Shown here piece by piece: positions 28,733-38,706 of a stretch of 64,000 nt of DNA. Under the pieces are notes generated by a model. It saw only the letters and a program-made list of their open reading frames with translations. It did no database searches and was not told the origin of the DNA. Both the position numbers and the translations under genes were made by a program. Source of the stretch: Streptococcus sp. S1 (GTDB lineage: Bacteria; Bacillota; Bacilli; Lactobacillales; Streptococcaceae). Each line of letters opens with the position of its first letter. Position 1 is the stretch's first letter. Location of the stretch: the NCBI RefSeq assembly GCF_034137685.1, contig NZ_CP139418.1, positions 461,001 through 525,000 of the forward strand, given 5' to 3'.

Positions 28733-28765
28733 AGAGGAGTCATGTTTTGTATGACTCCTCTTTTA
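28733..28765. terminator. Hairpin at the 3' end of the small minus-strand gene
   Basis: Eleven-base-pair stem AGAGGAGTCAT / ATGACTCCTCT with a seven-base loop; T-run better on the plus strand. Confidence 0.7.
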
Positions 28766-28769
28766 CGCT

Positions 28770-29015
28770 TTATTTTAATTTTTCTGTGATTTCTTTAGCA
28801 AGTAGGAGCCCTAATCGATAGTCTTTGTTGATGGCATGGATAACATCGTTGATATTGTCGGTCTCTTGGATTTTTTCCTTGATGCTATCTTTGAAAGCTT
28901 GATCTTTCAAGAGTTGTTCTTGTAAGAGCCGTTGTAGTTTTTCTCTTTCGTACTTGTTAAATAAAAAGAGGACCACTAAACTGATGAGGATTAAGATGTA
29001 AACGGTTTGATTCAT
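28770..29015 (-). CDS. Small single-pass membrane protein
   Basis: 81 residues from the ATG at 29015, which has AGGAGA just upstream; the longer frame has no ribosome site. One N-terminal membrane segment (about residues 4-20) is followed by a charged, probably coiled-coil region (EREKLQRLLQEQLLKDQAF) and a short helical tail. No family recognised. It lies downstream of argS, behind a strong terminator. Confidence 0.65.
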   Translation of the reverse strand: MNQTVYILILISLVVLFLFNKYEREKLQRLLQEQLLKDQAFKDSIKEKIQETDNINDVIHAINKDYRLGLLLAKEITEKLK

Positions 29016-29077
29016 AGATTTCTCCTGTATATAAAGGATCTGAAAAGGTAGAGAATGAAGGGCATTGGACATGAGAA

Positions 29078-29128
29078 AAGGAGTGAGAAAGAACTAAGTT
29101 TAAATGCATTTAGTTCTTTCTCACTCCC
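29078..29128 (-). terminator. Terminator of argS with 18-base-pair perfect stem
   Basis: 29080-29097 pairs perfectly with 29110-29127 (arms start GGAGTGAGAAAG), 12-base loop, T-rich tail on the minus strand. Confidence 0.85.
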
Positions 29129-29166
29129 AGAAGAGATATTCTACTGATCAACAATTAGATAAGAAA

Positions 29167-30855
29167 TTACATTTTCTCAGGTGCATCGACACCAAGTAAG
29201 CGAAGGGCTTCTTTCAAAACAACTGCTGTTGAGTAGCTAAGAGCAAGACGGCTATCGCGTTCTGGGCTTTCATCCAAGATACGAGTGTGAGCATAGTACT
29301 TGTTGAAGGCTTGAGCCAAGTTAATCGCATATTTAGCGATCAAGGATGGGTCATAGTTTTCAGCGGCACGTTTGACAACACGAGAGAAATCTTGGAGAAG
29401 CTTGATGATTTCCCAGCTTTCTGGGTCGCTCAAGCTGTAAGTTGCATCTGTTGATGGGGTGAAGTTAGCTTTGCGAAGGATGGATTGGATACGAGCATAA
29501 GCGTATTGAACGTAAGGTCCAGTTTCTCCTTCAAAGGATACCATGGCTTCAAGGTCAAAGTCATACCCGTTGCGACGGTCAGTCTTCAAGTCATAGAATT
29601 TAACCGCACCAACACCGACTGCATGTGCCACTTCTTCTTTGTTTTCAAGTTCAGGATTCTTCTCTTCGATTTGAGCTTTGGCACGAGAGATAGCTTCTTG
29701 AAGAGTTGGTTCGAGCAGGATGATATTTCCTTTACGAGTTGACAATTTTTGGCGGTTTTTTGTCACCAAACCAAAGTCAACGTGAACCATATCATCGCTC
29801 CAGTCAAATCCCATTTTCTTCAAAACAGCTTTCAACTGACGGAAGTGGTTGGATTGTTCTTGACCTACAGCATAGATGTTTTTCACAAAGTTGTAAGTCC
29901 GAGCACGGTACATAGCGGTTGCGATATCACGAGTGATATAAAGAGTGGCACCGTCTGATTTCTTAATCATAGCTGGTGGAAGGTTGACATCATCCAACTC
30001 AACGATGCTAGCCCCTTTAGACTCTTTCAACAAGCCTTTTTCTTCAAGGATTTGGACAGCTTCATCCATCTTGTCATTGTAGAAAGCTTCTCCGTTTAAG
30101 CTATCAAACTCAACACCGAGTAGTTTGTAGATACGGTTGAATTCCACCAAACTCTCGTCACGGAACCATTGCCACAATTCAGTCGCTTCTGGATCTCCAT
30201 CTTCCAATTTCTTGAACCAGAGACGTCCTTCTTCATCAAGCTCAGGATCGTTTTCAATTTCAGCATTGATACGAACGTAAAGTTTTAGCAATTCATCGAT
30301 TGGGTTGGCTTCGACAGCTTCCTTGCTACCCCATTTTTTGTAAGCGACCATCAAGAGGCCGAACTGTTTACCCCAGTCTCCCAAGTGGTTGATTTTAATC
30401 GTGTTGTAGCCCATTTTGCGGAAGATGTTTGAAAGAGCATCCCCGATAACAGTTGAACGCAAGTGACCAACTGAGAATGGTTTTGCGATGTTTGGGCTTG
30501 AAAGGTCGATGGTGATGTTTTGACCATGTCCTTCGTCTTGTTGGCCGTAGTCTGCTCCTGCTTCAATGACAGATTTGATCACCTGATCAGAGATCTTAGA
30601 TTTGTCTAAGAAGAAGTTCACGTAAGGTCCAGTTGCAACGACTTTTTCGAAGGCGCTTTGGTCGATCTTTTCAGCAATATCTGCAGCGATTGCTTGAGGA
30701 GCCTTGCGTTCCACTTTTGCAAGTGAGAAGGCTGGAAAAGCAATGTCACCAAGTTCAGATGATTTTGGTTGTTCAAGCAAGTTTAAAATAGCATCTTGGT
30801 CAAGAGATTCAATCACTTTGGCCAATTCACTAGCAATGAGTTCTTTATTGTTCAT
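29167..30855 (-). CDS. argS: Arginyl-tRNA synthetase
   Basis: 562 residues, class I. The N-terminal Add-1 domain occupies about the first 115 residues. The HIGH motif is [16 protein letters not shown] (about residue 120-135). The KMSK-like loop is [10 protein letters not shown] (about residue 365). The DALR anticodon domain fills the C-terminus. It charges tRNA-Arg. It is divergent from argR; promoter on the minus strand: TTGAAA (30912-30907), 18-base spacer, TAAAAT (30888-30883). Confidence 0.97.
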   Translation of the reverse strand: MNNKELIASELAKVIESLDQDAILNLLEQPKSSELGDIAFPAFSLAKVERKAPQAIAADIAEKIDQSAFEKVVATGPYVNFFLDKSKISDQVIKSVIEAGADYGQQDEGHGQNITIDLSSPNIAKPFSVGHLRSTVIGDALSNIFRKMGYNTIKINHLGDWGKQFGLLMVAYKKWGSKEAVEANPIDELLKLYVRINAEIENDPELDEEGRLWFKKLEDGDPEATELWQWFRDESLVEFNRIYKLLGVEFDSLNGEAFYNDKMDEAVQILEEKGLLKESKGASIVELDDVNLPPAMIKKSDGATLYITRDIATAMYRARTYNFVKNIYAVGQEQSNHFRQLKAVLKKMGFDWSDDMVHVDFGLVTKNRQKLSTRKGNIILLEPTLQEAISRAKAQIEEKNPELENKEEVAHAVGVGAVKFYDLKTDRRNGYDFDLEAMVSFEGETGPYVQYAYARIQSILRKANFTPSTDATYSLSDPESWEIIKLLQDFSRVVKRAAENYDPSLIAKYAINLAQAFNKYYAHTRILDESPERDSRLALSYSTAVVLKEALRLLGVDAPEKM

Positions 30856-30921
30856 ATTAGCTCCTTAGTCCTTTTAACTATTATTTTAACACAATTCTGA
30901 GCGAATTTTCAATTTTTTTGG

Positions 30922-30945
30922 TATAATTTAAAGTATATTTATTCA
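30922..30945 (+). promoter_or_regulatory. argR promoter with ARG-box-like operator
   Basis: Extended -10 TGGTATAAT (TATAAT 30922-30927), then AGTATATTTATTCA (30932-30945), which fits the ARG box TGAATWWWWATTCA at 12 of 14 positions. This places an arginine-repressor site at the argR transcription start, suggesting self-control. Confidence 0.55.
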
Positions 30946-30959
30946 AAAGTGGAGGTCCA

Positions 30960-31400
30960 ATGAAAAAGACAGAACGACACCTTTTGATTCAACAGATGAT
31001 TCGAAATGAAAAACTGTCCACGCAAAAAGAGATTCAGGATCGTTTAGAAGCAAAAGGAATTGCAGTAACTCAAACGACCCTCTCACGTGATTTGCGGGAT
31101 CTAGGTCTGGTCAAGGTGAAGCGAAAAGATCAATTGTATTATATTTTGCCAAATGAGCCTGAGGTGGCAGAGATTTATATTATGCTGTCCAGCCATGCCA
31201 AGTCTGTCTCACGGGCAGAATTCACCTTGGTCTTGCGGACAGAGCTAGGAGAAGCGGCTCTCTTGGCCAACGGTGTAGATGAAATGTCAGATGAGCGTAT
31301 TTTGGGAACAGTAGCAGGGGCCAATACCCTCTTGATTGTTTGTCGAGACCAAGATGCAGCCATTGAAATTCAAAATGAAATTTTAGGGATGATGCAGTAG
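30960..31400 (+). CDS. argR: Arginine repressor ArgR
   Basis: 146 residues. The N-terminal winged-helix part contains TQTTLSRDLRDLGLVKVK. The C-terminal part is the arginine-binding hexamerisation domain, with GTVAGANTLLIVCRD. It controls arginine synthesis and use. Streptococci usually carry several ArgR paralogues; this one is the argS/mutS-linked copy. GTGGAGG ribosome site upstream. Confidence 0.93.
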   Translation: MKKTERHLLIQQMIRNEKLSTQKEIQDRLEAKGIAVTQTTLSRDLRDLGLVKVKRKDQLYYILPNEPEVAEIYIMLSSHAKSVSRAEFTLVLRTELGEAALLANGVDEMSDERILGTVAGANTLLIVCRDQDAAIEIQNEILGMMQ

Positions 31401-31446
31401 TCAAGCCCCGTTGGAGAGAAAGAGAGATGTCAAAAGGAGGAAGATA

Positions 31447-31530
31447 GTGAGCTATCTACTCCTGTTTTCATCTATGGAGCTTGCGTCAGAAAATGATGCG
31501 AGAGTAAGGAATAAAGAAGTATGGCAGTAG
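31447..31530 (+). CDS. Possible 27-residue leader ORF overlapping mutS start
   Basis: A GTG at 31447 follows an excellent ribosome site (AAAAGGAGG, six bases away) and opens a 27-codon frame ([16 protein letters not shown]...) that ends TAG at 31528-31530, overlapping the first codons of mutS by ten bases. The arrangement is suited to translational coupling. The product has no recognised family. It may equally be chance. Confidence 0.4.
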   Translation: MSYLLLFSSMELASENDARVRNKEVWQ

Positions 31531-34070
31531 AGAAAATATCCCCTGGAATGCAGCAGTATCTAGATATCAAAAAAGACTATCCGGATGCCTTTTTGCTGTT
31601 TCGAATGGGAGATTTTTACGAATTATTTTATGAAGATGCAGTGAATGCAGCTCAAATTTTAGAGATTTCCTTAACCTCACGGAATAAAAATGCAGAGAAT
31701 CCGATCCCCATGGCGGGTGTTCCCTACCACTCGGCCCAGCAGTATATTGATGTTCTCATTGAACAGGGGTATAAGGTCGCGATTGCAGAACAAATGGAAG
31801 ACCCCAAAGAAGCCAAAGGGGTCGTTAAGCGTGAAGTCGTACAGGTGATTACGCCGGGGACAGTGGTGGATTCGACCAAGCCAGATAGTGAGAACAACTT
31901 CCTGGTTGCTTTGGATCGTTCAGGAAATGATTATGGGCTAGCCTATATGGATCTGGTGACAGGAGAGTTTCAGGTGACGACCCTCAATGACTTTAGCATG
32001 GTTTGTGGAGAAATCCGCAATTTACGTGCGCGTGAGGTGGTCCTGGGTTATGAGTTGCCAGAACAGGAAGAGCGTGTGTTTGTGAGCCAGATGAATCTCT
32101 TGCTGTCACATGTAGAGACGGCGCTCGACGATGTTCAACTCTTAGGGGATCAGTTGAGTGAGCTCGAAAAGAAAACGGCTGGAAAACTTCTCCAGTATGT
32201 CTACCAGACACAAATGCGGGAATTGAGCCACCTCAAAAAAGCCCATCATTATGAGATTTGCGATTTCTTGCAGATGGACTTTGCGACCAAGGCTAGTCTT
32301 GATTTGACAGAGAATGCTCGGACTGGGAAGAAGCATGGTAGCTTGTATTGGTATTTGGATGAAACCAAGACGGCCATGGGAGGTCGTTTGTTGCGCTCCT
32401 GGATTCAGAAACCCTTAGTCGATTTGAAACGGATTCGAGAGCGCCAGGACATCATTCAGGTCTTTATGGATCATTTCTTTGAACGGAGCGATTTGACCGA
32501 CAGCCTCAAAGGGGTCTATGACATTGAACGCTTAGCGAGTCGGGTTTCCTTTGGTAAGATCAATCCTAAGGATCTCTTGCAGCTAGGAGATACTCTGGGT
32601 CATGTGCCGACGATCAAGTCGATTCTACTGGGGATTGGTGATCCGGTCTTAGATGTCTTGATTGCACGCTTGGATGAACTTCCCGAGTTGCACCGCTTGA
32701 TTACCTCAGCTATTGCTCCGGAAGCGTCTGCTGTTATTACAGAGGGAAATATTATCCGAACTGGGTTTGACGACCAATTGGACCAGTACCGTCTTGTTCT
32801 CCGGGATGGTACTGGTTGGATTGCTGAGATTGAGGCCAAGGAGCGCGAAGCCAGCGGCATTACAGGTCTAAAGATCGATTACAACAAGAAGGATGGCTAC
32901 TATTTCCATGTCACCAATTCTCAATTGAGTCACGTTCCTGCTCACTTTTTCCGCAAGGCGACCTTGAAAAATTCAGAACGCTTTGGTACGGAGGAATTGG
33001 CACGCATTGAAGGAGATATGCTAGAGGCGCGTGAGAAGTCTGCTAATCTGGAATATACGATTTTTATGCGGATTCGTGAAGAAGTTGGTAAGTATATCCA
33101 ACGTCTGCAACAGTTAGCTCAGGCGATTGCGACGGTTGATGTTTTACAAAGTTTAGCCAGTGTCGCTGAGTCGCAACAGTTGAATCGTCCCTTCTTTCAT
33201 GAAGAACGACGAATCGCGATCGACAAAGGCCGCCATCCGGTTGTTGAGAAAGTGATGGGAGCCCAGTCCTATATTCCTAATAGCATCTTTATGGATGAAG
33301 AACGGGACATTCAGCTGATTACGGGGCCAAATATGAGCGGGAAGTCTACCTATATGCGCCAATTGGCGATCATTGTGATTCTTGCCCAAATTGGCTCTTA
33401 TGTTCCAGCGCAAAGGGCTGAATTGCCAATTTTTGATGCGATTTATACCCGGATCGGAGCTGCTGATGACCTGGTATCGGGTCAGTCTACCTTCATGGTG
33501 GAAATGATGGAAGCCAATCACGCCATTCGCAAGGCAACGCCTCAGTCCTTGATTTTATTTGATGAGTTGGGACGGGGAACGGCGACCTATGATGGGATGG
33601 CTCTCGCCCAGTCCATCATCGAATATATCCATGATCGGACCGGAGCCAAAACCTTGTTTGCGACCCATTACCATGAGTTGACGTCTCTCTCAGAGACCTT
33701 GTCCCGTTTGGAAAATGTTCATGTTGCGACCTTGGAGCGAGATGGTCAGGTTACCTTCTTGCACAAGATTGAACCCGGCCCAGCGGATAAGTCCTATGGG
33801 ATTCACGTGGCCAAGATCGCTGGTTTGCCAGAAGAATTATTGAAGCGGGCGGATGCGATTTTGACCAAGCTCGAAGGACAAGCCCAGCAAGTACCGCTTG
33901 CGGATGCAACTCCTAAAAAGGAAGTGTCTTCGCAGGTTGCTGAACAAATGTCCCTCTTTGAGGAGGAGACAGAAAATACGGTGATCACAGAATTGAAGAA
34001 TCTGGATCTCTACAATATGACTCCGATGGAAGTCATGATGGCAGTCGCCGAATTGAAAAAGAAATTGTAA
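31521..34070 (+). CDS. mutS: DNA mismatch repair protein MutS (HexA)
   Basis: 849 residues. The mismatch-reading N-terminal domain has the Phe-x-Glu motif in [12 protein letters not shown] (about residues 29-40). Connector, lever and clamp domains follow. The ATPase has Walker [15 protein letters not shown] (about residue 605), Walker [12 protein letters not shown] and FATHYHEL. The C-terminus ends in the usual beta-clamp/dimer region. It recognises mispairs and recruits MutL. It follows argR, as in pneumococcus; own ribosome site is AAGGA at a wide spacing. Confidence 0.97.
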   Translation: MAVEKISPGMQQYLDIKKDYPDAFLLFRMGDFYELFYEDAVNAAQILEISLTSRNKNAENPIPMAGVPYHSAQQYIDVLIEQGYKVAIAEQMEDPKEAKGVVKREVVQVITPGTVVDSTKPDSENNFLVALDRSGNDYGLAYMDLVTGEFQVTTLNDFSMVCGEIRNLRAREVVLGYELPEQEERVFVSQMNLLLSHVETALDDVQLLGDQLSELEKKTAGKLLQYVYQTQMRELSHLKKAHHYEICDFLQMDFATKASLDLTENARTGKKHGSLYWYLDETKTAMGGRLLRSWIQKPLVDLKRIRERQDIIQVFMDHFFERSDLTDSLKGVYDIERLASRVSFGKINPKDLLQLGDTLGHVPTIKSILLGIGDPVLDVLIARLDELPELHRLITSAIAPEASAVITEGNIIRTGFDDQLDQYRLVLRDGTGWIAEIEAKEREASGITGLKIDYNKKDGYYFHVTNSQLSHVPAHFFRKATLKNSERFGTEELARIEGDMLEAREKSANLEYTIFMRIREEVGKYIQRLQQLAQAIATVDVLQSLASVAESQQLNRPFFHEERRIAIDKGRHPVVEKVMGAQSYIPNSIFMDEERDIQLITGPNMSGKSTYMRQLAIIVILAQIGSYVPAQRAELPIFDAIYTRIGAADDLVSGQSTFMVEMMEANHAIRKATPQSLILFDELGRGTATYDGMALAQSIIEYIHDRTGAKTLFATHYHELTSLSETLSRLENVHVATLERDGQVTFLHKIEPGPADKSYGIHVAKIAGLPEELLKRADAILTKLEGQAQQVPLADATPKKEVSSQVAEQMSLFEEETENTVITELKNLDLYNMTPMEVMMAVAELKKKL

Positions 34071-34074
34071 AAAG

Positions 34075-34105
34075 AAGATCCTCGTAATAGCGAGGATCTT
34101 TTATT
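34075..34105 (+). terminator. Terminator of mutS
   Basis: Ten-base-pair stem AAGATCCTCG / CGAGGATCTT with a six-base loop and T-rich tail. Confidence 0.9.
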
Positions 34106-34123
34106 GAAGACAAAGTCATCTTA

Positions 34124-34261
34124 GAAACTTTCCTTAGGTGAGTACGGACGTCAGCGAACTTCTTCGAAGTTCCAAGACTAATTATTGAGCCTAAGGTCTC
34201 AATAATTCCGAGTGCCTGAAACAATTGTGTTTCAGGCACTTTTCTCACAGCGGAAAGTTTC
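34124..34261. repeat. Cloverleaf-like intergenic element
   Basis: Terminal arms GAAACTTTCC (34124-34133) and GGAAAGTTTC (34252-34261), extended inside by GTGAG (34138-34142) with CTCAC (34244-34248), close a structure holding three hairpins. These are GAACTTC/GAAGTTC (34156-34172), AATTATTGAG/CTCAATAATT (34180-34207) and GTGCCTGAAACA/TGTTTCAGGCAC (34212-34239). No protein frame. It could be a small repeat element or a structured RNA. Confidence 0.7.
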
Positions 34262-34345
34262 AGTAGATGATTGAATAACTATAACGAGTATAATTTTTAT
34301 AGAATTTATTAGATTTGTATAAATGAACAGTTTATCTCCACTTTC

Positions 34346-34374
34346 AGATCCTCGTAGCACTGAGGATCTTTTTG
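34346..34374 (+). terminator. Second terminator, near-copy of the mutS terminator
   Basis: Stem AGATCCTC / GAGGATCT followed by five T. It shares GATCCTCGTA and GAGGATCTTTT with the hairpin at 34075 and faces the same way, although the next gene is convergent. Confidence 0.75.
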
Positions 34375-34375
34375 C

Positions 34376-34831
34376 TTAGTGGTTAGCAATGCTTTGATTG
34401 ATTTCTTGGACTTGTTTTTTATAAAAATGATAGGAGACCAACCAGATGATCACGTAAACGAGGGTGAATTCGACAATGAGTGAGAGGTAAAATCCGAGTC
34501 TTGCTGGGAACCAGCCGGCTAACGTAGCTAGGGGAATAAAGCCAAGCAACATGAGCAAGTAGTGGCTCAGAGTAGCCCGTAAGAGGCTCCAGTCTTTTTG
34601 AAAGAGAAGACTTCCGAAGCTAAAGAGGACCCCAATTGCACCCCAAACGAGGGCACAATAGAGCATGACCAGTGAGCCGTGAACATGATGCAAGAACATC
34701 CAGCGGCCGACTGCAGAGTTGGGGCTTAAGGGAAGGTACAACTCAGGTGAGAAGAGGTAGGAAAAGAAGATGGATAAGATGAGCCCGATGAAAATCCCTT
34801 TTAGGGCGTCAGAAAAAGATTGTTTTAGCAT
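34376..34831 (-). CDS. DUF3021 membrane protein, partner of the LytTR regulator
   Basis: 151 residues with four membrane segments (about residues 10-30, 45-70, 88-110, 115-140). Its start overlaps the upstream LytTR gene by seven bases. In streptococci such LytTR plus membrane-protein pairs (HdrRM and BrsRM of S. mutans) work as regulator and membrane-bound inhibitor. The family and context fit that model, with this protein as the inhibitor or sensor. Confidence 0.8.
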   Translation of the reverse strand: MLKQSFSDALKGIFIGLILSIFFSYLFSPELYLPLSPNSAVGRWMFLHHVHGSLVMLYCALVWGAIGVLFSFGSLLFQKDWSLLRATLSHYLLMLLGFIPLATLAGWFPARLGFYLSLIVEFTLVYVIIWLVSYHFYKKQVQEINQSIANH

Positions 34832-35265
34832 GATAATTTCTCCTTAATGGCTTTCAAGTAACGACGGGAGGAGTAGGTCAGACTCCCGTTTTTAAGATGG
34901 ATTTGCACAGATCCTCCACCGGTAAAGTGCAGGTGATCGATGGATTGGGTGTTGATAATTTCAGATTGGGAAATTTTGAGAAAGAAGGTCGGCAAGTCTT
35001 CAGATAGCTGATAGAGTGGTCCAGTCAGAATAAATTGATCTGTCATGGTCTCACCAATTACTTGCCGATTTTCAATGTAAAAACGTTGGAATAGCTGGCT
35101 TTCGATCAGGTAAGCTTCCCCATCCTTTTTGGCACGTAAGCGCCCTTTTTGATCCAATTCTTCCACAAAGTCACGGATTTTCTCAACACGCGCAGACAGT
35201 GCAGGTGCTGTGATCATCACCGCTTCTTCTTGGAAGTTGGAATCAATGTGTACTTCTACTTTCAT
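34825..35265 (-). CDS. LytTR DNA-binding transcription regulator without receiver domain
   Basis: 146 residues. The C-terminal ~95 residues are a LytTR domain (FFLKISQSEIINTQSIDHLHF; LTYSSRRYLKAIKEKL). The short N-terminal part has no phospho-receiver Asp pocket. Together with the overlapping DUF3021 gene it forms a LytTR regulatory system, a class tied to competence and bacteriocin control in some streptococci. Upstream lies a LytTR-type direct repeat placed for self-activation. Confidence 0.85.
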   Translation of the reverse strand: MKVEVHIDSNFQEEAVMITAPALSARVEKIRDFVEELDQKGRLRAKKDGEAYLIESQLFQRFYIENRQVIGETMTDQFILTGPLYQLSEDLPTFFLKISQSEIINTQSIDHLHFTGGGSVQIHLKNGSLTYSSRRYLKAIKEKLSC

Positions 35266-35333
35266 AAGATATTTTCTCCCTCCTTTGGGTAAAGTCGGTT
35301 GGTCTGCTAGCCCGGCTCCTTCTTTACACTACT

Positions 35334-35402
35334 ATTAAACACTTTTTCCAAAGGGAAGACAAGGAGATTTGTCTATGTGGTCGTTTTCTTTGCCTATGCG
35401 GT
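35334..35402 (-). promoter_or_regulatory. LytTR operator and promoter of the regulator operon
   Basis: On the minus strand two nine-base repeats, ACCGCATAG (35402-35394) and ACCACATAG (35381-35373), are separated by 12 bases (21-base period). The -35 TTGTCT follows ten bases on (35362-35357), then a 17-base spacer and -10 TTTAAT (35339-35334). This layout is that of LytTR-activated promoters. Confidence 0.7.
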
Positions 35403-35465
35403 TTTTAAGGAAGAAGATGGGACTGTCCTCTATTTTTTAAGAAAGGGAGTCTTGTAGATCTGTGG

Positions 35466-35471
35466 TATAAT
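35466..35471 (+). promoter_or_regulatory. Extended -10 promoter of mutL
   Basis: TGGTATAAT with no good -35; 43 bases before the mutL ATG. Confidence 0.55.
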
Positions 35472-35513
35472 AGAGCTACATGTATCGGTGAAAAAATAGG
35501 TAAAGGAGCAGAC

Positions 35514-37457
35514 ATGTCACAGATTATTGAATTGCCAGAAGTCCTCGCCAATCAGATTGCGGCAGGTGAAGTAATTGAACGACCTGCAAGCGTGGTCAAG
35601 GAATTGGTTGAAAACTCGATCGATGCTGGAGCTAGCCAGATCGTTGTTGAAATCGAAGAAGCAGGATTGAAGTCGATTCGGATTACAGACAATGGGGAAG
35701 GAATTGCGCATGATGAGGTCGCTTTAGCCCTCCGTCGACATGCGACCAGTAAGATCAAAAGTCAAGCGGATCTTTTTCGTATTCGAACGCTTGGTTTTCG
35801 TGGTGAGGCCATGCCTTCCATTGCTTCTGTCAGTATTCTAACCCTTCTAACGGCGCAAGAAGGAGCTGCCCACGGGACCAAATTAGTCGCAAAGGGTGGC
35901 GAAATTGAGGAAGTGGAGCCAGCGACAAGTCCTGTCGGGACCAAGATCACAGTAGAAGATCTCTTTTTTAATACACCTGCTCGTCTCAAGTATTTAAAGA
36001 GCCAGCAGGCAGAGCTATCCCATATCGTGGATATTCTCAATCGCTTGAGCTTGGCCCATCCTGAGATTGCCTTTACCTTGATCAATGATGGAAAAGAAAT
36101 GACCAAAACAGCGGGGACGGGTAATCTCCGGCAAGCCATTGCAGGTGTCTATGGCCTGGCGTCTGCTAAGAAGATGGTGGCTATTGAAAATCGCGACCTA
36201 GATTTTGAAGTGACGGGCTTTGTGTCTTTGCCTGAATTGACTCGTGCCAATCGCAATTACATCAGTCTCTTTATCAACGGCCGTTACATCAAGAATTTCT
36301 TGCTCAATCGGGCTATTTTAGATGGCTACGGTAGTAAACTCATGGTGGGGCGCTTCCCACTCGCGATCATTAATATCCAGATCGACCCTTACTTAGCCGA
36401 TGTCAATGTTCACCCGACCAAGCAAGAGGTTCGTATCTCCAAAGAACGAGAACTGATGGCCTTGATTTCCCAAGCGATTGCGAACGCTTTGAAAGAGCAG
36501 GACCTGATTCCGGATGCTCTAGAAAATCTAGCCAAGTCGACTATTCGTCGAACAGAAAAGCCAGTACAGACGACCCTGCCTTTAAAAGAAAACCGCCTCT
36601 ATTATGACCGAGAGAGTCAAGATTTCAAGCTTCGACCAGAGGTGGCAGATCCTCAACGGGCTCTAGCAGATGAGACTGCTACTGAAGCTAGAATCCAAGA
36701 AAACCCAGTAGAAAAACCGACAAGCGCGATCAAGTTTGCGGAAAGAAAGGCTGTGGTTTATGATGAACTGGATCACCCAGAGCTGGATCTGGCTAGTCTA
36801 GACAAGGCCTATGATAAGTTGGATGGGGAAGAACATTCGACTTTCCCAGAGTTGGAATATTTTGGTCAGATGCATGGAACCTATCTCTTTGCCCAAGGCA
36901 ATGGGGGCCTTTATATCATTGACCAGCACGCGGCCCAAGAGCGGGTCAAATACGAAGAATACCGGGAGAGCATCGGGGACGTAGACGGCAGTCAGCAACA
37001 ACTGCTAGTGCCTTATATCTTTGAGTTCCCTGCAGACGATCTAATCCGCCTACAACAGCGCAAACACCTCCTAGAGGAAGTGGGCGTCTACTTAGAAGAA
37101 TACGGAGCTAACCAGTTGATCTTGCGGGAGCATCCGATCTGGATGAAGGAAGAAGAGATCGAGTCGGGCATCTATGAGATGTGTGACATGCTCCTCTTGA
37201 CTAAGGAAGTGTCCATCAAGAAATACCGGGCTGAGTTGGCCATCATGATGTCCTGCAAACGCTCCATCAAGGCCAACCACATGCTGGACGATTACTCTGC
37301 ACGCGACCTGATCTATCAACTGTCCCAATGTGACAACCCTTATAACTGCCCTCATGGCCGTCCGGTTTTGGTTAACTTTACCAAGTCAGATATGGAAAAG
37401 ATGTTCCGACGTATTCAGGAAAATCACACCAGTTTACGGGAATTGGGCAAATATTAA
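35514..37457 (+). CDS. mutL: DNA mismatch repair protein MutL (HexB)
   Basis: 647 residues. The N-terminal GHKL ATPase has [17 protein letters not shown] and [11 protein letters not shown] variable linker covers about residues 340-440. The C-terminal dimerisation domain carries the endonuclease metal motif [12 protein letters not shown] and CPHGRP near the end. So this MutL has the nicking-type motif found in organisms without MutH. It heads a run with ruvA, tag and then cinA-recA. Confidence 0.97.
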   Translation: MSQIIELPEVLANQIAAGEVIERPASVVKELVENSIDAGASQIVVEIEEAGLKSIRITDNGEGIAHDEVALALRRHATSKIKSQADLFRIRTLGFRGEAMPSIASVSILTLLTAQEGAAHGTKLVAKGGEIEEVEPATSPVGTKITVEDLFFNTPARLKYLKSQQAELSHIVDILNRLSLAHPEIAFTLINDGKEMTKTAGTGNLRQAIAGVYGLASAKKMVAIENRDLDFEVTGFVSLPELTRANRNYISLFINGRYIKNFLLNRAILDGYGSKLMVGRFPLAIINIQIDPYLADVNVHPTKQEVRISKERELMALISQAIANALKEQDLIPDALENLAKSTIRRTEKPVQTTLPLKENRLYYDRESQDFKLRPEVADPQRALADETATEARIQENPVEKPTSAIKFAERKAVVYDELDHPELDLASLDKAYDKLDGEEHSTFPELEYFGQMHGTYLFAQGNGGLYIIDQHAAQERVKYEEYRESIGDVDGSQQQLLVPYIFEFPADDLIRLQQRKHLLEEVGVYLEEYGANQLILREHPIWMKEEEIESGIYEMCDMLLLTKEVSIKKYRAELAIMMSCKRSIKANHMLDDYSARDLIYQLSQCDNPYNCPHGRPVLVNFTKSDMEKMFRRIQENHTSLRELGKY

Positions 37458-37477
37458 TCAAACAATAAAGGAAGATT

Positions 37478-38071
37478 ATGTACGAATACATTAAAGGAAT
37501 TTTAACAAAAATCACCGCTAAATACATCGTGGTAGAAACAGCTGGAATTGGCTATCTCTTGCATGTGGCCAATCCCTATGCCTACTCTGGTAAAATGAAC
37601 CAAGAGGTGCACGTCTATCTGCACCAAGTGGTTCGGGAAGACGCTCACCTTCTCTATGGCTTTGCGACCGAAGAAGAGAAACAGCTCTTTTTAAACTTGA
37701 TCTCAGTCTCTGGGATTGGACCTGTCTCAGCTCTGGCCATCATTGCTGCGGATGACAATGCAGGCCTTGTCCAAGCCATCGAAAGCAAGAACATCACCTA
37801 CTTGACCAAGTTTCCAAAGATCGGCAAGAAAACAGCCCAACAGATGGTGCTGGACTTGGAAGGTAAGATCAATCTTGATCTAGAAGATGCACCGGCTCAG
37901 TCCAAAGCCAAAGTTGCAGAAGAAAATCAAGCCCTGGAAGAAGCTATGGAAGCCATGTTGGCATTGGGCTACAAGGCAACGGAACTTAAGAAAATCAAGA
38001 AATTCTTTGAAGGAACTTCTGATACAGCTGAAAACTACATCAAGTCTGCCCTTAAGATGTTGGTGAAATAG
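37478..38071 (+). CDS. ruvA: Holliday junction DNA helicase subunit RuvA
   Basis: 197 residues. OB-fold domain I starts [20 protein letters not shown]. Two helix-hairpin-helix motifs follow ([23 protein letters not shown], about residues 70-125). A C-terminal RuvB-contacting domain follows an acidic linker. It binds four-way junctions for RuvB-driven branch migration. It lies 20 bases after mutL and nine bases before tag, consistent with one transcript. ruvB is not in the window. Confidence 0.96.
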   Translation: MYEYIKGILTKITAKYIVVETAGIGYLLHVANPYAYSGKMNQEVHVYLHQVVREDAHLLYGFATEEEKQLFLNLISVSGIGPVSALAIIAADDNAGLVQAIESKNITYLTKFPKIGKKTAQQMVLDLEGKINLDLEDAPAQSKAKVAEENQALEEAMEAMLALGYKATELKKIKKFFEGTSDTAENYIKSALKMLVK

Positions 38072-38080
38072 GAGAAGAGG

Positions 38081-38635
38081 ATGCCAAAACGTTGTGGATG
38101 GGTTAAAATGAACAACCCTCTCTATGTAGCCTACCACGATGAGGAGTGGGGCCAACCTCTCCATGATGACCAAGCGCTTTTTGAGTTGCTCTGTATGGAG
38201 GCCTATCAGGCTGGCCTATCTTGGGAAACGGTGCTCAATAAACGCCAGGCCTTCCGTCAAGCTTTTCATGGTTACCAAATTCAAGCTGTTGCAGAGATGA
38301 CGGATGAAGAGCTAGAAGTTTTGATGAATAATCCAGCAATTATCCGCAATCGTGCCAAGATCTTTGCGACACGGGCTAATGCTCAAGCCTTTCTACAAGT
38401 CCAGGAAGAATTTGGATCGTTTGATGCCTATCTTTGGTCTTTTGTCGATGGGAAAACCATCGTCAATGATGTTTCAGATTACAGTAAAGCACCAGCTAAG
38501 ACGACTTTATCTGAGAAATTATCCAAGGATCTCAAAAAACGTGGTTTTAAGTTCACCGGACCAGTCGCAGTTTTATCCTTCCTACAAGCAGCAGGCCTAG
38601 TTGATGACCATGAGAATGATTGTGAATGGAAATAG
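38081..38635 (+). CDS. tag: DNA-3-methyladenine glycosylase I
   Basis: 184 residues. It removes 3-methyladenine from DNA. Family marks: N-terminal RCGWVK and YVAYHDEEWG, LCMEAYQAGLSWETVL (with the substrate-contacting Glu) and C-terminal DDHENDCEW. Cys5, His19 and the C-terminal His and Cys make the zinc site. Terminator follows. Confidence 0.94.
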   Translation: MPKRCGWVKMNNPLYVAYHDEEWGQPLHDDQALFELLCMEAYQAGLSWETVLNKRQAFRQAFHGYQIQAVAEMTDEELEVLMNNPAIIRNRAKIFATRANAQAFLQVQEEFGSFDAYLWSFVDGKTIVNDVSDYSKAPAKTTLSEKLSKDLKKRGFKFTGPVAVLSFLQAAGLVDDHENDCEWK

Positions 38636-38642
38636 GAACAAT

Positions 38643-38668
38643 AAAAAGTCGCAGGTTGCGACTTTTTT
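38643..38668 (+). terminator. Terminator of the mutL-ruvA-tag operon
   Basis: Stem AAAAAGTCGCA / TGCGACTTTTT with a three-base loop and T-tract. Confidence 0.9.
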
Positions 38669-38706
38669 AAATAATTTAGGAAATTGTGTTAAAATGAAAT
38701 GAAAAT

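Noticed and set aside
37480..37487. Second exact TACGAATA (ComX box) at the start of ruvA
   Set aside because: It lies inside codons 2-4 of ruvA, with no gene starting shortly downstream; probably coding coincidence.
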